Program-made: the position numbers and the translations under genes | From: Calothrix sp. 336/3 | Lineage (GTDB): Bacteria; Cyanobacteriota; Cyanobacteriia; Cyanobacteriales; Nostocaceae | Direction: 5' to 3' | Length of the DNA: 64,000 nucleotides | Assembly: GCF_000734895.2 (NCBI RefSeq) | Contig: NZ_CP011382.1 | Coordinates: forward strand, 2,210,700 to 2,274,699 | The notes under the pieces: model-generated | The model's input: the letters and a program-made list of their open reading frames with translations, nothing else | Databases searched by the model: none | What the model was told of the DNA's origin: nothing | In this document: piece after piece, positions 18,578 to 28,420 of the stretch | Numbering within the stretch: the stretch's first letter is position 1 | Layout: every line of letters begins with the position of its first letter

Positions 18578-19543
18578 TTAATAAGCAGCTTGCTTGTCAA
18601 CAACATTTATTAAAGGTAATCCCTCTTGATAGCGATGTAAATTATCTAAAAATAAAGCGATAATTCGTTCTTTGGAATAGGGTGAAAGGGCAGAAGTATG
18701 GGGTGTAATCAATAAATTTGGTAATGACCATAGGGGACTTTGAGAAGGTAAGGGTTCGGTTGCCACCGTATCTAATGCAGCACCAGCAATCCAACCCTCA
18801 TTCAATGCAGTTGTTAATGCCGATTCATCGACGATCGCCCCACGGGCAATATTAATCAGGTAAGCATGAGGTGGGAGCGATCGCAAAACCCTTGTATCGA
18901 TTAAACCCTTTGTTTCGGGAGTCAAAGGAGTGGCAACAACAAGAAAATCAACTCCAGGTAGTAATTCGTACCATCCATCGCTACCCAATCCATTACTACC
19001 GACGATGCGATCGAAATTTGGTAATGGTTCGGGATGACGACGACTACCCCAAACCCTCATTCCGAAGGCTTTAGCACGGGATGCGATCGCTCTACCAATA
19101 CTTCCCGTACCCAGAATCAGTATAGTTGAATTTGCTAGCTCTATAGCGCGTAGAGGCTTTTGCCAGGTGTGCTGGTGGTGGAAAGTATGTAATTGCGGTA
19201 AATTTTTGGCATGGTTGAGGATAAAAGCTAGAACAAATTCGGAGATGGGGATAGCATGAATCCCCGCACCATTGGTAAGAGTAATATCCCGTTGTAGAAA
19301 AGTAGGAGTGAGGATGTGATTCACCCCTGCACTTGGAGTTTGTTGCCAGCGTAATTTGGGTGCGGTATCAAGAACTTTGTGCAAAGTTGTCGGTTGGAGT
19401 CTGAAACCATTGAGGTAGATTTCCGCATCACTCCCATCACCATCAAAATTACCATCGCGATCGACTACTACACTGGAAATGTCAGACGGTAACTTTGGTT
19501 TAATTTCATCGGCGATCTCGAACGGTAAAATAATTTTTGTCAC
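18578..19543 (-). CDS. D-2-hydroxyacid dehydrogenase (NAD-binding)
   Basis: A 321-residue protein of the D-isomer-specific 2-hydroxyacid dehydrogenase family, which interconverts 2-oxo and D-2-hydroxy acids. It has the Rossmann motif GTGSIGRAIASRAKAFGM, the catalytic Arg in INIARGAIVDE, Glu in ATEPLP and His in LLITPHTSA. There is no Cys and one internal Met, so it also looks sulfur-sparing. It stands alone between long intergenic regions. The substrate is unknown; involvement in degrading sulfonate-derived oxo-acids would be guesswork. Confidence 0.9.
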   Translation of the reverse strand: MTKIILPFEIADEIKPKLPSDISSVVVDRDGNFDGDGSDAEIYLNGFRLQPTTLHKVLDTAPKLRWQQTPSAGVNHILTPTFLQRDITLTNGAGIHAIPISEFVLAFILNHAKNLPQLHTFHHQHTWQKPLRAIELANSTILILGTGSIGRAIASRAKAFGMRVWGSRRHPEPLPNFDRIVGSNGLGSDGWYELLPGVDFLVVATPLTPETKGLIDTRVLRSLPPHAYLINIARGAIVDESALTTALNEGWIAGAALDTVATEPLPSQSPLWSLPNLLITPHTSALSPYSKERIIALFLDNLHRYQEGLPLINVVDKQAAY

Positions 19544-19857
19544 CTTTAAATTACTCCTCGACGTAATTTTTGGGAGTACACCCTGACTAAAATCAGGTAT
19601 GAGTCAAATAGCGTAGCACCACAATATCAAGATGGGTGTTGCATTCCTAATGTTTGGATATTTGAAATTAAGATTGTGAATTTAATAATTGACAATCTTC
19701 CTGGTGCAGCAGAGAGAAATTTGTTGCAGGGGTTCCCCCCGTTGTAGCAACTGTGGAATAAGAAACAGGCAAAACTTCGGTGTGAGTGCTGAGTCGAACA
19801 CCGCCTGTATTACAGAATAAATGCCAATTATTTAGGTTGGACTATTTGACTATTAAA
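19544..19857. other. Intergenic region, nothing recognised
   Basis: 314 bp between the dehydrogenase and ssuB. No repeat, hairpin or motif copy stands out. Confidence 0.4.
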
Positions 19858-20631
19858 TTACGGTTTCATGTATTGAAATTGTTTCTCATAGAAGACATCT
19901 TCGCGACGTAAAACTCGTTCTAAAACCCGTTCGCGAATTTCCACGAATTTGGGATTACCCCTGTCTCTAGGACGAGGTAAATCAACTTTTTCATCAAGAA
20001 CAATTCTCCCAGATTCTATTAATACAACCCTATCTCCTAAAACTACAGCTTCTTCCACATCGTGGGTGACTAAAAGAGCCGTAAATGTTTGTTCCTGCCA
20101 TAAGGTTTCAATTAGATTGTGCATTTCAATCCGGGTTAAAGCATCTAATGCTCCCAAAGGTTCATCTAATAATAATAATCGAGGCTCGCTGACTAAAGCT
20201 CTGGCTAAGGCTACTCGCTGTCTCTGTCCTCCAGAAAGCACCGAAGGCCAATCATTTTCCCTACCTTTGAGTCCAACTTCTGATAATGCCCAGAATGCTT
20301 TTTCGCGCCAATTATCACCTTTTAAACCCAAACCGACATTGTTTAATACATATTTCCATTCCAACAAACGGGAATCTTGAAACATGACTCTAACTGAATC
20401 TTTGAGTTGATGTTGGGGTTTATCGTCGAGTAATATTCCGCCATCGGTGGGAGTTTCCAAACCAGCGATTAAACGAAGTAAAGTACTTTTTCCACAACCA
20501 CTTCGCCCCACAATGGCGATAAATTCTCCGGATTTAGCTTCTAAATTTAACGAGTGTAAAACAGTATTGCCACCGAAAGTTTTCGTTAAATCCCAGACTT
20601 TTAATTCCGTACCTTGTGCTTTCTGACTCAC
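19858..20631 (-). CDS. ssuB: Aliphatic sulfonate ABC transporter ATP-binding protein
   Basis: A 257-residue ATPase of the nitrate/sulfonate/taurine importer class. It has Walker A (GRSGCGKS), Q-loop ([12 protein letters not shown]), signature ([15 protein letters not shown]), Walker B ([12 protein letters not shown]) and the His switch ([11 protein letters not shown]). It powers uptake through SsuC and is last in the ssuD-ssuC-ssuB unit, 59 bp after ssuC. The binding proteins are encoded separately at 1518 and 28421. Confidence 0.93.
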   Translation of the reverse strand: MSQKAQGTELKVWDLTKTFGGNTVLHSLNLEAKSGEFIAIVGRSGCGKSTLLRLIAGLETPTDGGILLDDKPQHQLKDSVRVMFQDSRLLEWKYVLNNVGLGLKGDNWREKAFWALSEVGLKGRENDWPSVLSGGQRQRVALARALVSEPRLLLLDEPLGALDALTRIEMHNLIETLWQEQTFTALLVTHDVEEAVVLGDRVVLIESGRIVLDEKVDLPRPRDRGNPKFVEIRERVLERVLRREDVFYEKQFQYMKP

Positions 20632-20690
20632 AGAATCATCCTCCTAAATGATTAATAGTTAAAGACTATGACTAACTCTCCGTAATGAAA

Positions 20691-21491
20691 TTAAACACGT
20701 CGATAATTGGGATTCCACGCGAGAAATTTTCTTTCTAAAGCCCTAGCAGAAATATCGGCTAATTTACCCAATAATGCGTACAGAATCAGGCACAATACAA
20801 CCACATCAGTTTGCATAAACTCGCGGGCATTTGTCGCCATATAACCGATACCCGAATCTGCGGCAATTGTTTCCGCTACAATTAATGTCAGCCACATAAT
20901 CCCCAGAGCAAAACGCAATCCTACCAATATGGAAGATAGGGCACCAGGAATGATAATTTGAGTCAATAATTCCCTAGAAGTTAATCCGTATACTTGACCC
21001 ATTTCAATTAATCCCCTATCGATATTGCGAATTCCATAAAATGTATTGATATACATTGGGAAAAATACACCTAAAGATGTGAGAAATAATCGAGCCACAT
21101 CTCCAATTCCAAACCACAAAATCACCAAGGGAATTAACGCCAAATTGGGAATATTGCGAATCATTTGTACGGAAGTATCGAATAGGGTTTCTGCCCAGGG
21201 GAAAATACCGTTGATAAATCCCAAGGCTAAACCAATACTTCCCCCCACCAACAAGCCCGCGATCGCTCGAGCTGCACTAATTCCGATATTGTGGAATAGT
21301 TCGCCGGAAAGCGCTAAATTAAAAGCAGTAATTACCACTTGACTAGGTGCTGGTAAAATCCTAGTGGCAATAATTCCCACTCGTGATAATAATTCCCAAA
21401 TGATTAACAAGCCAATGGGTACGAGCCAAGGCAGGAACTGTCTGACTATTTTGTTGTTGAATAATTGGTCAGTGAATGATTTATTACTCAT
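20691..21491 (-). CDS. ssuC: Aliphatic sulfonate ABC transporter permease
   Basis: A 266-residue inner-membrane permease with about six helices and the EAA-type loop ([27 protein letters not shown]) that docks the ATPase. Its ATG overlaps the ssuD stop by 4 bp, so translation is coupled. It imports sulfonates delivered by SsuA. Confidence 0.93.
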   Translation of the reverse strand: MSNKSFTDQLFNNKIVRQFLPWLVPIGLLIIWELLSRVGIIATRILPAPSQVVITAFNLALSGELFHNIGISAARAIAGLLVGGSIGLALGFINGIFPWAETLFDTSVQMIRNIPNLALIPLVILWFGIGDVARLFLTSLGVFFPMYINTFYGIRNIDRGLIEMGQVYGLTSRELLTQIIIPGALSSILVGLRFALGIMWLTLIVAETIAADSGIGYMATNAREFMQTDVVVLCLILYALLGKLADISARALERKFLAWNPNYRRV

Positions 21492-22645
21492 GAGGCACTT
21501 ACAGGATTTGTTTGTGTTTGTTTTACTAGATTCTTGTTGGCAATGAATTCAGCAAATGGACTAACAAGCTCCTCTCCCACAGATGTTGGTTGATTATCTA
21601 AAGGCAGACGTGGAAACAGCAATTCTGCAAATCGATAGGCTTCTTCTAGGTGGGGATACCCCGATAACACGAAAGTATCTATTCCCAACTCTTGGTATTC
21701 CAACATTCTTGCGGCAACGGTATCTGCATCCCCCACCAGCGCGGTTCCCGCACCACCCCGAACTAATCCAATTCCTGCCCAGAGATTGGGGCTAATTTCT
21801 AGGGTGTCTCGACTGCTCCCATGCAACTGGCTCATCCGTCGCTGTCCTTCCGAGTCGGAAGCGGCTAGGCTTTTTTGGGCTTGGGCGATCGCTTCTGCAT
21901 CGACATATTGAATCAATTCATTGGCTGCATCCCAAGCTTGGCTTTCCTTAGGACGGACAATTACGTGCAGACGAATACCAAACCTAACTGTTCTTCCCTG
22001 TGCTTCGGCAAGTTGACGCACCTCGTTAATTTTTTCGGCAACCTGAGATGGAGGTTCTCCCCAAGTTAGATACACATCGATATGTTTGGCAGCTACCTGT
22101 TTGGCGATCGCAGACGAACCACCGAACCACAAAGGTGGATAGGGTTTTTGCAGGGGTGGAAATAAAATTTCACCTCCTTTGATATTCAGGTAATCTCCTT
22201 CAAAATCCACATTTTTACCCCCCATCAGATTCCGCCAAACTGTGAGAAATTCATCGGTTAATTTATAGCGATCGTCGTGATTCAAATGCAATCCATCCCC
22301 AGCCAACTCCACCGGATCGCCCCCGGTAACGACGTTAATTAACAGTCTGCCATTCGATAACCTGTCAAAAGTAGCAGCCATTCTTGCTGCCACACCAGGG
22401 GAAGTAATTCCCGGACGAATTGCTACCAAAAATTTCATCCGCTTGGTGACTGATATCAAGGAAGAAGCCGCAATCCAAGCATCCTCACAAAAACGCCCTG
22501 TAGGTAATAACGCACCCGTATAACCCAAATTGTCCACAGCTTGAGCCACTTGTTGCAAATACTCAGCAGTGATGGTGCGTCCACCTGTAGTTGTACCGAG
22601 ATAACGACCGTCGCGAGTTGTAGGAATAAACCAAAGAACTTGCAT
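21488..22645 (-). CDS. ssuD: FMNH2-dependent alkanesulfonate monooxygenase
   Basis: A 385-residue bacterial-luciferase-like monooxygenase that releases sulfite from alkanesulfonates. It starts [17 protein letters not shown], with an SsuD-type [10 protein letters not shown] and [15 protein letters not shown]. The ATG at 22645 is chosen; an open TTG four codons earlier adds nothing. It is first in ssuD-ssuC-ssuB, and a motif copy lies 46 bp upstream. Five internal Met and one Cys make it only mildly sulfur-poor. A flavin reductase (SsuE) is needed but none is seen in the window. Confidence 0.95.
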   Translation of the reverse strand: MQVLWFIPTTRDGRYLGTTTGGRTITAEYLQQVAQAVDNLGYTGALLPTGRFCEDAWIAASSLISVTKRMKFLVAIRPGITSPGVAARMAATFDRLSNGRLLINVVTGGDPVELAGDGLHLNHDDRYKLTDEFLTVWRNLMGGKNVDFEGDYLNIKGGEILFPPLQKPYPPLWFGGSSAIAKQVAAKHIDVYLTWGEPPSQVAEKINEVRQLAEAQGRTVRFGIRLHVIVRPKESQAWDAANELIQYVDAEAIAQAQKSLAASDSEGQRRMSQLHGSSRDTLEISPNLWAGIGLVRGGAGTALVGDADTVAARMLEYQELGIDTFVLSGYPHLEEAYRFAELLFPRLPLDNQPTSVGEELVSPFAEFIANKNLVKQTQTNPVSAS

Positions 22646-22690
22646 AGATACTACCAAAATGATTATCGAATCACGGACTAAATACTAAAT

Positions 22691-22714
22691 ACCGATAGAT
22701 TTACCGTAGAATTG
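22691..22714 (-). promoter_or_regulatory. Putative sulfur-regulon operator, copy 8
   Basis: On the minus strand this reads TACGGTAAATCTATCGGTAT, with GTATTT beyond. It is 46 bp upstream of ssuD. Confidence 0.6.
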
Positions 22715-22784
22715 TAGCTTAGATTGGGCATCAAACAAAGTTGGTGAAACAAATTTTACTGAATTTTCGATTGTGGGAAGAGAG

Positions 22785-22833
22785 GGGGATGAGGGTGACA
22801 AAGGGGACAAGGGGGACGAGGGGGACAAGGGAG
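22785..22833. repeat. G-rich minisatellite between ssuD and the porin
   Basis: Units of GGGGGACAA and variants (GACGA, GATGA). Same family as the arrays at 11032 and 49470. Confidence 0.8.
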
Positions 22834-22877
22834 AAATATCCTTCTAATAAACCTTGACAGTGTAATAGTGGTTTGTG

Positions 22878-22952
22878 CCCTTAATTATGAGGGGTTGTTT
22901 GTTAGTCCTATTTATAGAACTTCAGCTATGAGTCGCTTAATTTGATTCCCCG
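22878..22952 (-). repeat. Dispersed 3'-flank palindromic repeat, copy C
   Basis: On the minus strand: ATAGCTGAAGTTCTATAAAT, then AGGACTAACAAACAACCCCT. It sits directly 3' of the porin gene. Related to copies at 15569 and 27903. Confidence 0.7.
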
Positions 22953-22960
22953 ACGGGTGT

Positions 22961-24649
22961 TTAGAAAGTAAAGGTTGTGCGGAGCGCTCCAACCCAAATC
23001 GGAGAATTATTGCTATTGTGTTCGGGGTTGGTGATAAAAAACAAGTTAGGGGTGACGCTGATATTACTATTGAGTTTGAAGGTATAGAAAGCTTCCAGGT
23101 GTAGGGAAGTATCTTTGTTTTCGCGAATGGGAGACCTGGGTGTAGAGCGGTAGTTACTCTCGGTAACTTTTGGTGGTACACCGATGACAAAGCCACCGAT
23201 ATTACCTTTTTTGAATAGGTCTGGTAGACCGATAGTTAAAGCGCCATGGGCGATGGTTGCTTCGCTATCACCACCACTGAGTTGATGGGCTTTGGTGTAG
23301 CCGACCCAACCACCAAGGTGTAATCGAGAACTCGTCTTCCAGTTGAATTGAAAACCAAAATTGTCAGATGCGGTGGCTTTTTGCTCGAAGGGATTTCTCG
23401 CAAAGGTGCTACCTGTACCACCAGTTAAGTTGAATCCGGTAGCATTGCCAAAATATTTACGCGCGTAGGTTAAACCTAAATCCAACTGCTTGCTAGGTGA
23501 AAGAGTCAGTTGAGCAATTAGCAAATTATTGCCATTGAAAAGACCTTTACCTGCTTCTGGGCTTTTTGCTAGGGTATTATCGGCGATCGCACCCGCATTT
23601 AATTGCAATTGGGGACTGAATTTGTGGGCAAATGCGATACCCGTACCTTCAAAACCAGGTCGATAAACTGTGTGGTTAAATGACGAAAATCTTGACACTG
23701 CACCGCTCGCTCCACCAACTAACGGGTTGAGGGTAGGCAGAAAAACTGCTGGTTGCAGAGCTTTAGCACCAACCCAAACAGTGGTGTTTTTGCCAACAGG
23801 AAAACGATAATATAATCGAACCAATCCTAAAGAACCATCCGAGCTACCCGTTCCTTCGGTAGCAAAGCGGGTCATGTGGGTACCCGTATTGGATGCGGTA
23901 TTGGGAATCGTCGATGATTGCAAACCAGTGGTTAATTGGTCTTTCCCCGTAAAGCTGGTTTGCAGGTTCAAGTCAACGCGATAAGACGCAAATGTTTGGG
24001 TATCGTCCTTGGTATCATCCGCAGAAGTATTATTAGCGCGATCGCCAAAGGTATCGGCAATTAAAAATGTGGCAGTACCCTGAAGTTTGGTCGTTGTCGA
24101 AAACTGATTTGCTTCTATTTGTGCAGTTCTTGCCTCTAATTTATCGACTCGACCACGCAATGCTTGCAGTTCATCCGCAAAATCTGCTTGTAGCTTTTGC
24201 AGGGTTGCTATATCTGTTTGCTTAACTGTGTCTTCTGTGGCATTGAAAACGATTTCATTCACCCTATCGAGGGTTGCATTCAACCCTGCTGCAAACTCAT
24301 AACGAGTCAGAGGGCGATTTCCTTGAAAAGTACCATCTGGTAGCCCCGTAATTACTCCGTAACGTTCAATTAACGATTGGAGCGCTTGAAATGCCCAGTC
24401 TGTAGGTCTAACATCCGATAACTGAGATACAGATGTGATCTGCCCTTTTACAGGATCGGACTGGGTAATTTCTTCTGTTGTAGGTGTTTTTGATTCTGTT
24501 TGAGCGATTCTTTGAACTAAGACTGTTGATTGTAGTTCCGATTCAGTCGTTTTTGGCGCTTCAGTAGCATTTGCAATGGTAGAGCAAACCACAATTCCAC
24601 TAAAAACTGCTGGGATCGCTAGCCAATAATTCCACAAAATTTTAGACAT
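22961..24649 (-). CDS. SLH-domain outer-membrane porin (OprB family)
   Basis: A 562-residue cyanobacterial porin. A signal peptide (cleavage near ANATEA) is followed by an SLH domain (RPTDWAFQALQSLIERYG, then GLPDGTFQGNRPLTRYEFAA), a coiled coil (LQALRGRVDKLEARTAQIE) and a beta-barrel domain ending in TFTF. It forms diffusion channels in the outer membrane, anchored to the cell wall. The mature protein has one Met and no Cys, so it is probably the porin of sulfur-starved cells. It is likely transcribed separately from ssuDCB; what it passes is not known. Confidence 0.92.
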   Translation of the reverse strand: MSKILWNYWLAIPAVFSGIVVCSTIANATEAPKTTESELQSTVLVQRIAQTESKTPTTEEITQSDPVKGQITSVSQLSDVRPTDWAFQALQSLIERYGVITGLPDGTFQGNRPLTRYEFAAGLNATLDRVNEIVFNATEDTVKQTDIATLQKLQADFADELQALRGRVDKLEARTAQIEANQFSTTTKLQGTATFLIADTFGDRANNTSADDTKDDTQTFASYRVDLNLQTSFTGKDQLTTGLQSSTIPNTASNTGTHMTRFATEGTGSSDGSLGLVRLYYRFPVGKNTTVWVGAKALQPAVFLPTLNPLVGGASGAVSRFSSFNHTVYRPGFEGTGIAFAHKFSPQLQLNAGAIADNTLAKSPEAGKGLFNGNNLLIAQLTLSPSKQLDLGLTYARKYFGNATGFNLTGGTGSTFARNPFEQKATASDNFGFQFNWKTSSRLHLGGWVGYTKAHQLSGGDSEATIAHGALTIGLPDLFKKGNIGGFVIGVPPKVTESNYRSTPRSPIRENKDTSLHLEAFYTFKLNSNISVTPNLFFITNPEHNSNNSPIWVGALRTTFTF

Positions 24650-25083
24650 GGGTGTTTCTCACACAAACTAATGAAGGTTTTAAATGGTCGTGTATCCGTG
24701 TGAAAGAAGCTTTAACTGAAGAGCAAACATTTAAAGTTTCTTGCCCAATGGCACATAAAACCAGTACTGCTAGCACCCTTGAAAAACGTATTTAAACACA
24801 TCTATTTAATTAATCAAATGAACTTATTCAAAACATCAACCAAGCCCGTTCGCACACAAAGCTTGTCAGTATATATACTTTCTTCGCCAATTTGTAGGGT
24901 ATTTTTACATTCCCCTATTGCAACCACGCGATCGCTGCGAAATACCTAAAACTGAAAAACCTTTGAGAAAAATTTCCTGCAAACTAGTGAAAGGCTCTAC
25001 TGTCTCAACTAAATCCACAGAAATTTTTCATTTGTGTCTCAAACCTCTTGTTCGGATGTTCGAGATAGCACTGTCAAGATAAT

Positions 25084-25120
25084 TAATCTGCTGTCTTTTA
25101 CCTCAGACAGATTTTTTCTT
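25084..25120 (+). terminator. Hairpin with T-run
   Basis: AATCTG-CTGTCT pairs imperfectly with AGACAGATT, followed by a run of T. It is isolated from any plus-strand gene, so its use is unclear. Confidence 0.4.
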
Positions 25121-25445
25121 GTAAAGTACGTAAAATCGACTGACTTGCCGTTGTTTTGTCTCTAACAATGCATATTGCCATACCCCAATAAAAAAGGCAA
25201 GTGATGATTATTACACTTTCTTGACAAAGTTAATTCTCTATTTATATAGAGAAATATATAGTTATACTCAGCCTGTAATTCTGCCACTAAAAGTTTTGTG
25301 CAGACTGCAATTTCTGATTTTTTGTGCTGATTTCACCGCAAGTCCGCCTCTTAAACCACCTCAAGCTGGCGCTCATTTGTAAACAATTTTATAAGGTACT
25401 TGATTTTTGCGACGAATCATGAAAAGCTTATATCTACACATTAAA

Positions 25446-25477
25446 CTACGGTATATCAATCAATTTATAGTGGATTG
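25446..25477 (+). promoter_or_regulatory. Putative sulfur-regulon operator, copy 9 (weak)
   Basis: Reads CTACGGTATATCAATCAATT and then TATAGTGGATT. It is about 400 bp upstream of the flavoprotein at 25874. Confidence 0.4.
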
Positions 25478-25873
25478 GTGGTAGAGATTCTAATCCACGA
25501 TCAATTGGGTATTGATGTTACTGGGGTGATACATACAAAAATTTGAAGATACACTACACGGTACGCAGCATTGTAAATACCTCGTGCGCCGATGTAGCTT
25601 TTCCTTAAGTTTTATACGATGAGTTTTTGCGTGATGGTACAGATATTGCCATTACCCTAACCCTAAAATCATCGTTGTGAATGCCTTCACCACAGAAGTA
25701 AACGTGCTTTTCATTAAGATTATGTTTGGATAAGTGGATGTTTGGCAGAAGTGAAAAAGCGTAGAAATCATGCTAGCAAAGGTTTCAGAGGTTTCAGAAT
25801 TTATAATTCAAAGTTCATAGTTCAAAATTTGTAGTTGGAAATTGAAAAAATTATCGGTGGGAGAGAATTAGGG

Positions 25874-27469
25874 ATGTATGGGAATTTGATAGGCAATTTT
25901 GACTTAGATTTGGAAACTGATGTCCTGGTTATTGGTGGTGGTCCGGCAGGTACTTGGGCAGCTTGGAGTGCTGCTAATAGTGGTGCAAAAGTTGTGTTGG
26001 TGGATAAAGGTTATTGTGGTACAAGCGGATGCGCTGCGGCATCGGGGAATGGAGTTTGGTACGTGCCACCATCAAGCCAAGAGCGGGAATCAGCAATGGC
26101 AAGTCGGGAATCCTTGGGAGGTTTTTTAGCCAATCGCAATTGGATGGAGCGGGTTCTCGATGTAACCTACACCAACGTCAATCAGCTGGGAGAGTGGGGT
26201 TATCCTTTTCCGAAGGATGAAACAGGAAAACCTCAGCGACGTAGTTTGCAAGGACCAGAATATATGCGTCTGATGCGGAAGCAGATTCGGCGCTCAGGGG
26301 TAGAAATTTTAGACCACAGTCCCGCATTGGAACTGTTAGTAGATATGGACGGAGCAGTTGCAGGAGCGAGGGGAATCAACCGTCAAACTGGCAATACATG
26401 GCAAGTGAAATCCCACGCAGTCATTATTGCTACTGGTGGTTGTGCCTTCTTGAGTAAAGCCCTGGGCTGCAACGTCCTGACAGGGGATGGATACCTAATG
26501 GCAGCAGAAGCAGGTGCTGAAATGTCGGGAATGGAATTTTCCAACGCTTACGGCATCTCTCCTGCCTTTTCTTCTGTCACCAAAGGTTTAATGTATAGCT
26601 GGGCGACCTTTACCTACGAAGATGGTACACCAATTCCAGGGGCGAGTTCACGGGGACGGTCGGCGATCGCCAAAACATTATTAGCAAACCAGCCAGTTTA
26701 CGCGATTTTGGACAAAGCTGCGGAAGAAATGCGCTCGTCGATGCGTTTAGCCCAGCCTAATTTCTTCTTGCCTTTTGACCGTGCGGGGATCGATCCGTTT
26801 ACCCAGCATTTTCCAATTACCCTACGCTTGGAAGGAACAGTACGCGGTACAGGTGGGATTCGGATTGTAGATGAAACCTGTGCAACTTCCGTACCCGGAC
26901 TCTATGCGGCTGGAGATGCAGCCACCAGAGAATTAATTTGCGGTGGTTTTACGGGTGGTGGTAGTCACAATGCAGCTTGGGCAATTTCCTCCGGTTATTG
27001 GTCGGGGGAAGCAGCAGCCAAATACTCTACTGGTATTAAATCTCCATCTCCAGGCGATCGCGGCAAATTAACGGCTGTGGGTGGAACCGGGTTGAAGTCG
27101 AAAAAATTCCAATCTCCCAGCTTGTTGATCGACGAAGCGATTCGAGCAGTACAGAACGAGGTTTTCCCCTACGATCGTAATTATTTCCGCACTGAGCAGG
27201 GTTTATCCAAGTCCTTGGTATCGCTGCAAAGTCTGTGGGATGAAATCTCCAACAGTCAGGTAGAGCCAACTCAAGTTTTGCGATCGCGGGAAGTTGCAGC
27301 TATGGTTGCGACTGCACGGTGGATGTACAGCAGTGCATTAGCAAGAACGGAAACTCGCGGAATGCACAAACATCTCGACTATCCCGAACAGGATACTAGC
27401 CAACACCATTATTTAATTAGCGGCGGACTCGATCGCGTTTGGGTGAAGCCTCAAGCTTTGGCTGCGTAG
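25874..27469 (+). CDS. FAD-dependent fumarate/APS reductase-like flavoprotein
   Basis: A 531-residue flavoprotein. The FAD fingerprint (DVLVIGGGPAGTWAAWSAAN) is at about residue 15. GTSGCAAASGNGVWYVPP and a C-terminal FAD segment (GLYAAGDAATRELICGGFTGGG) match the fumarate/succinate/APS reductase alpha family. I choose the ATG at 25874 (preceded by GGGAGAG) over an upstream TTG at 25835. A two-cluster ferredoxin subunit follows 59 bp later, so the pair resembles AprA/AprB-type oxidoreductases. It has about 14 Met, so it is not sulfur-depleted. The substrate is unknown; position between a porin and an SsuA suggests sulfur compound metabolism. Confidence 0.88.
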   Translation: MYGNLIGNFDLDLETDVLVIGGGPAGTWAAWSAANSGAKVVLVDKGYCGTSGCAAASGNGVWYVPPSSQERESAMASRESLGGFLANRNWMERVLDVTYTNVNQLGEWGYPFPKDETGKPQRRSLQGPEYMRLMRKQIRRSGVEILDHSPALELLVDMDGAVAGARGINRQTGNTWQVKSHAVIIATGGCAFLSKALGCNVLTGDGYLMAAEAGAEMSGMEFSNAYGISPAFSSVTKGLMYSWATFTYEDGTPIPGASSRGRSAIAKTLLANQPVYAILDKAAEEMRSSMRLAQPNFFLPFDRAGIDPFTQHFPITLRLEGTVRGTGGIRIVDETCATSVPGLYAAGDAATRELICGGFTGGGSHNAAWAISSGYWSGEAAAKYSTGIKSPSPGDRGKLTAVGGTGLKSKKFQSPSLLIDEAIRAVQNEVFPYDRNYFRTEQGLSKSLVSLQSLWDEISNSQVEPTQVLRSREVAAMVATARWMYSSALARTETRGMHKHLDYPEQDTSQHHYLISGGLDRVWVKPQALAA

Positions 27470-27528
27470 CGTCAGGGTAATTTCAGAATAAATTCAACAA
27501 TCATAAAAATCACCAAGGGGGAAAGAAA

Positions 27529-27858
27529 GTGATCGAGTTGGTCAGCGAGTCGCGGTGTATAAAATGTAATCTCTGCGTAAGCGTATGTCCGACAAATGTC
27601 TTTGATGCCTTACCCGATGCACTTCCTGCGATCGCCAGACAGAGCGATTGTCAAACCTGTTTTATGTGCGAATTGTATTGTCCGGTTGATGCATTGTACG
27701 TTGCACCGGAAAGCGATGTGGCGATCGCAGTTAACGAAACCGATTTAACACAAAAGGGTTTATTAGGTAGCTATCGCGAAAATTTGGGTTGGGGTTATAA
27801 GCGTGCATCCACAGCAGAAAAAGACGAAACTTTTAAATTATTCAAGCGAATGCCATAG
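27529..27858 (+). CDS. Two [4Fe-4S] ferredoxin-type electron-transfer subunit
   Basis: A 109-residue protein with two CxxCxxCxxxCP motifs (CIKCNLCVSVCP and CQTCFMCELYCP), each binding one [4Fe-4S] cluster. It starts at GTG 27529 with GGGGGAAAG just upstream. It probably passes electrons to or from the flavoprotein encoded directly before it, like AprB with AprA. The C-terminal YRENLGWGYKR is typical of the family found beside sulfonate genes. Confidence 0.88.
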   Translation: MIELVSESRCIKCNLCVSVCPTNVFDALPDALPAIARQSDCQTCFMCELYCPVDALYVAPESDVAIAVNETDLTQKGLLGSYRENLGWGYKRASTAEKDETFKLFKRMP

Positions 27859-27902
27859 TAGTTCATGTCATTAAGATGGGTTATGAAACTCACCTATCAG
27901 AT

Positions 27903-27968
27903 AATCAAATTCCCTGACTAATAGCTGAAGTCCTATAAATAGGACTAATAAACAGCCCCTCATACATT
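27903..27968 (+). repeat. Dispersed 3'-flank palindromic repeat, copy B
   Basis: Contains AGTCCTATAAATAGGACT (a near-perfect palindrome) and CTAATAAACAGCCCCTCA. It sits 45 bp after the ferredoxin-type gene. Related copies: 15569, 22878. Confidence 0.75.
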
Positions 27969-28420
27969 AACGAAACCACTAGTACCGTTAGGCGGAATTC
28001 AAAATATGTTCTGCGGACACTCCACGCGCTAGTAAAGCTCCTCCGCAAGAGGCACAAAATAATATAGGATAAGCGTTCTGTTGATTTTGTAAACGCAAAG
28101 CGTCTTCCCGTAGGGCATGATTGCTTTATTTTCATCGTGCTGTACTAGTAGTCTATTCTATTGTGAATTGATAGTTATAGCTTCATGATTCAATCAATGA
28201 GAATAGTGTCAAAAAAGACGGCAATAAATACTTTAATTAAGTAAAATATGAGGAAAATAGATAACATCGCAAGACTAATTTATCTGCTATAATGTTTGCT
28301 TTAAAAGCAGAAAAATTTTGGAAATTTTATTAATTGATGAACTTCAAAATAGCAACAATAAACTCACTTTGCATGAATTAAAATTAGCTCAAATTACTTG
28401 AAGTAAAAGTTAAGGAATCC
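27969..28420. other. Intergenic region with palindromic repeats
   Basis: Contains GCGGACACTCCACGCGC and AACGCAAAGCGTCTTCCCGT, variants of common cyanobacterial intergenic repeats. The promoter of the next gene must lie here, but no motif copy of the sulfur type was found. Confidence 0.45.

Larger units (their letters stand above)
24650..25873. other. Long intergenic region between porin and flavoprotein
   Basis: About 1.2 kb without a convincing gene. It contains a terminator-like hairpin (25084-25120), a promoter-like TTGACA at 25223 with ATATAG 17 bp on, and a motif copy (25446-25477). The rest looks featureless. Confidence 0.45.
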
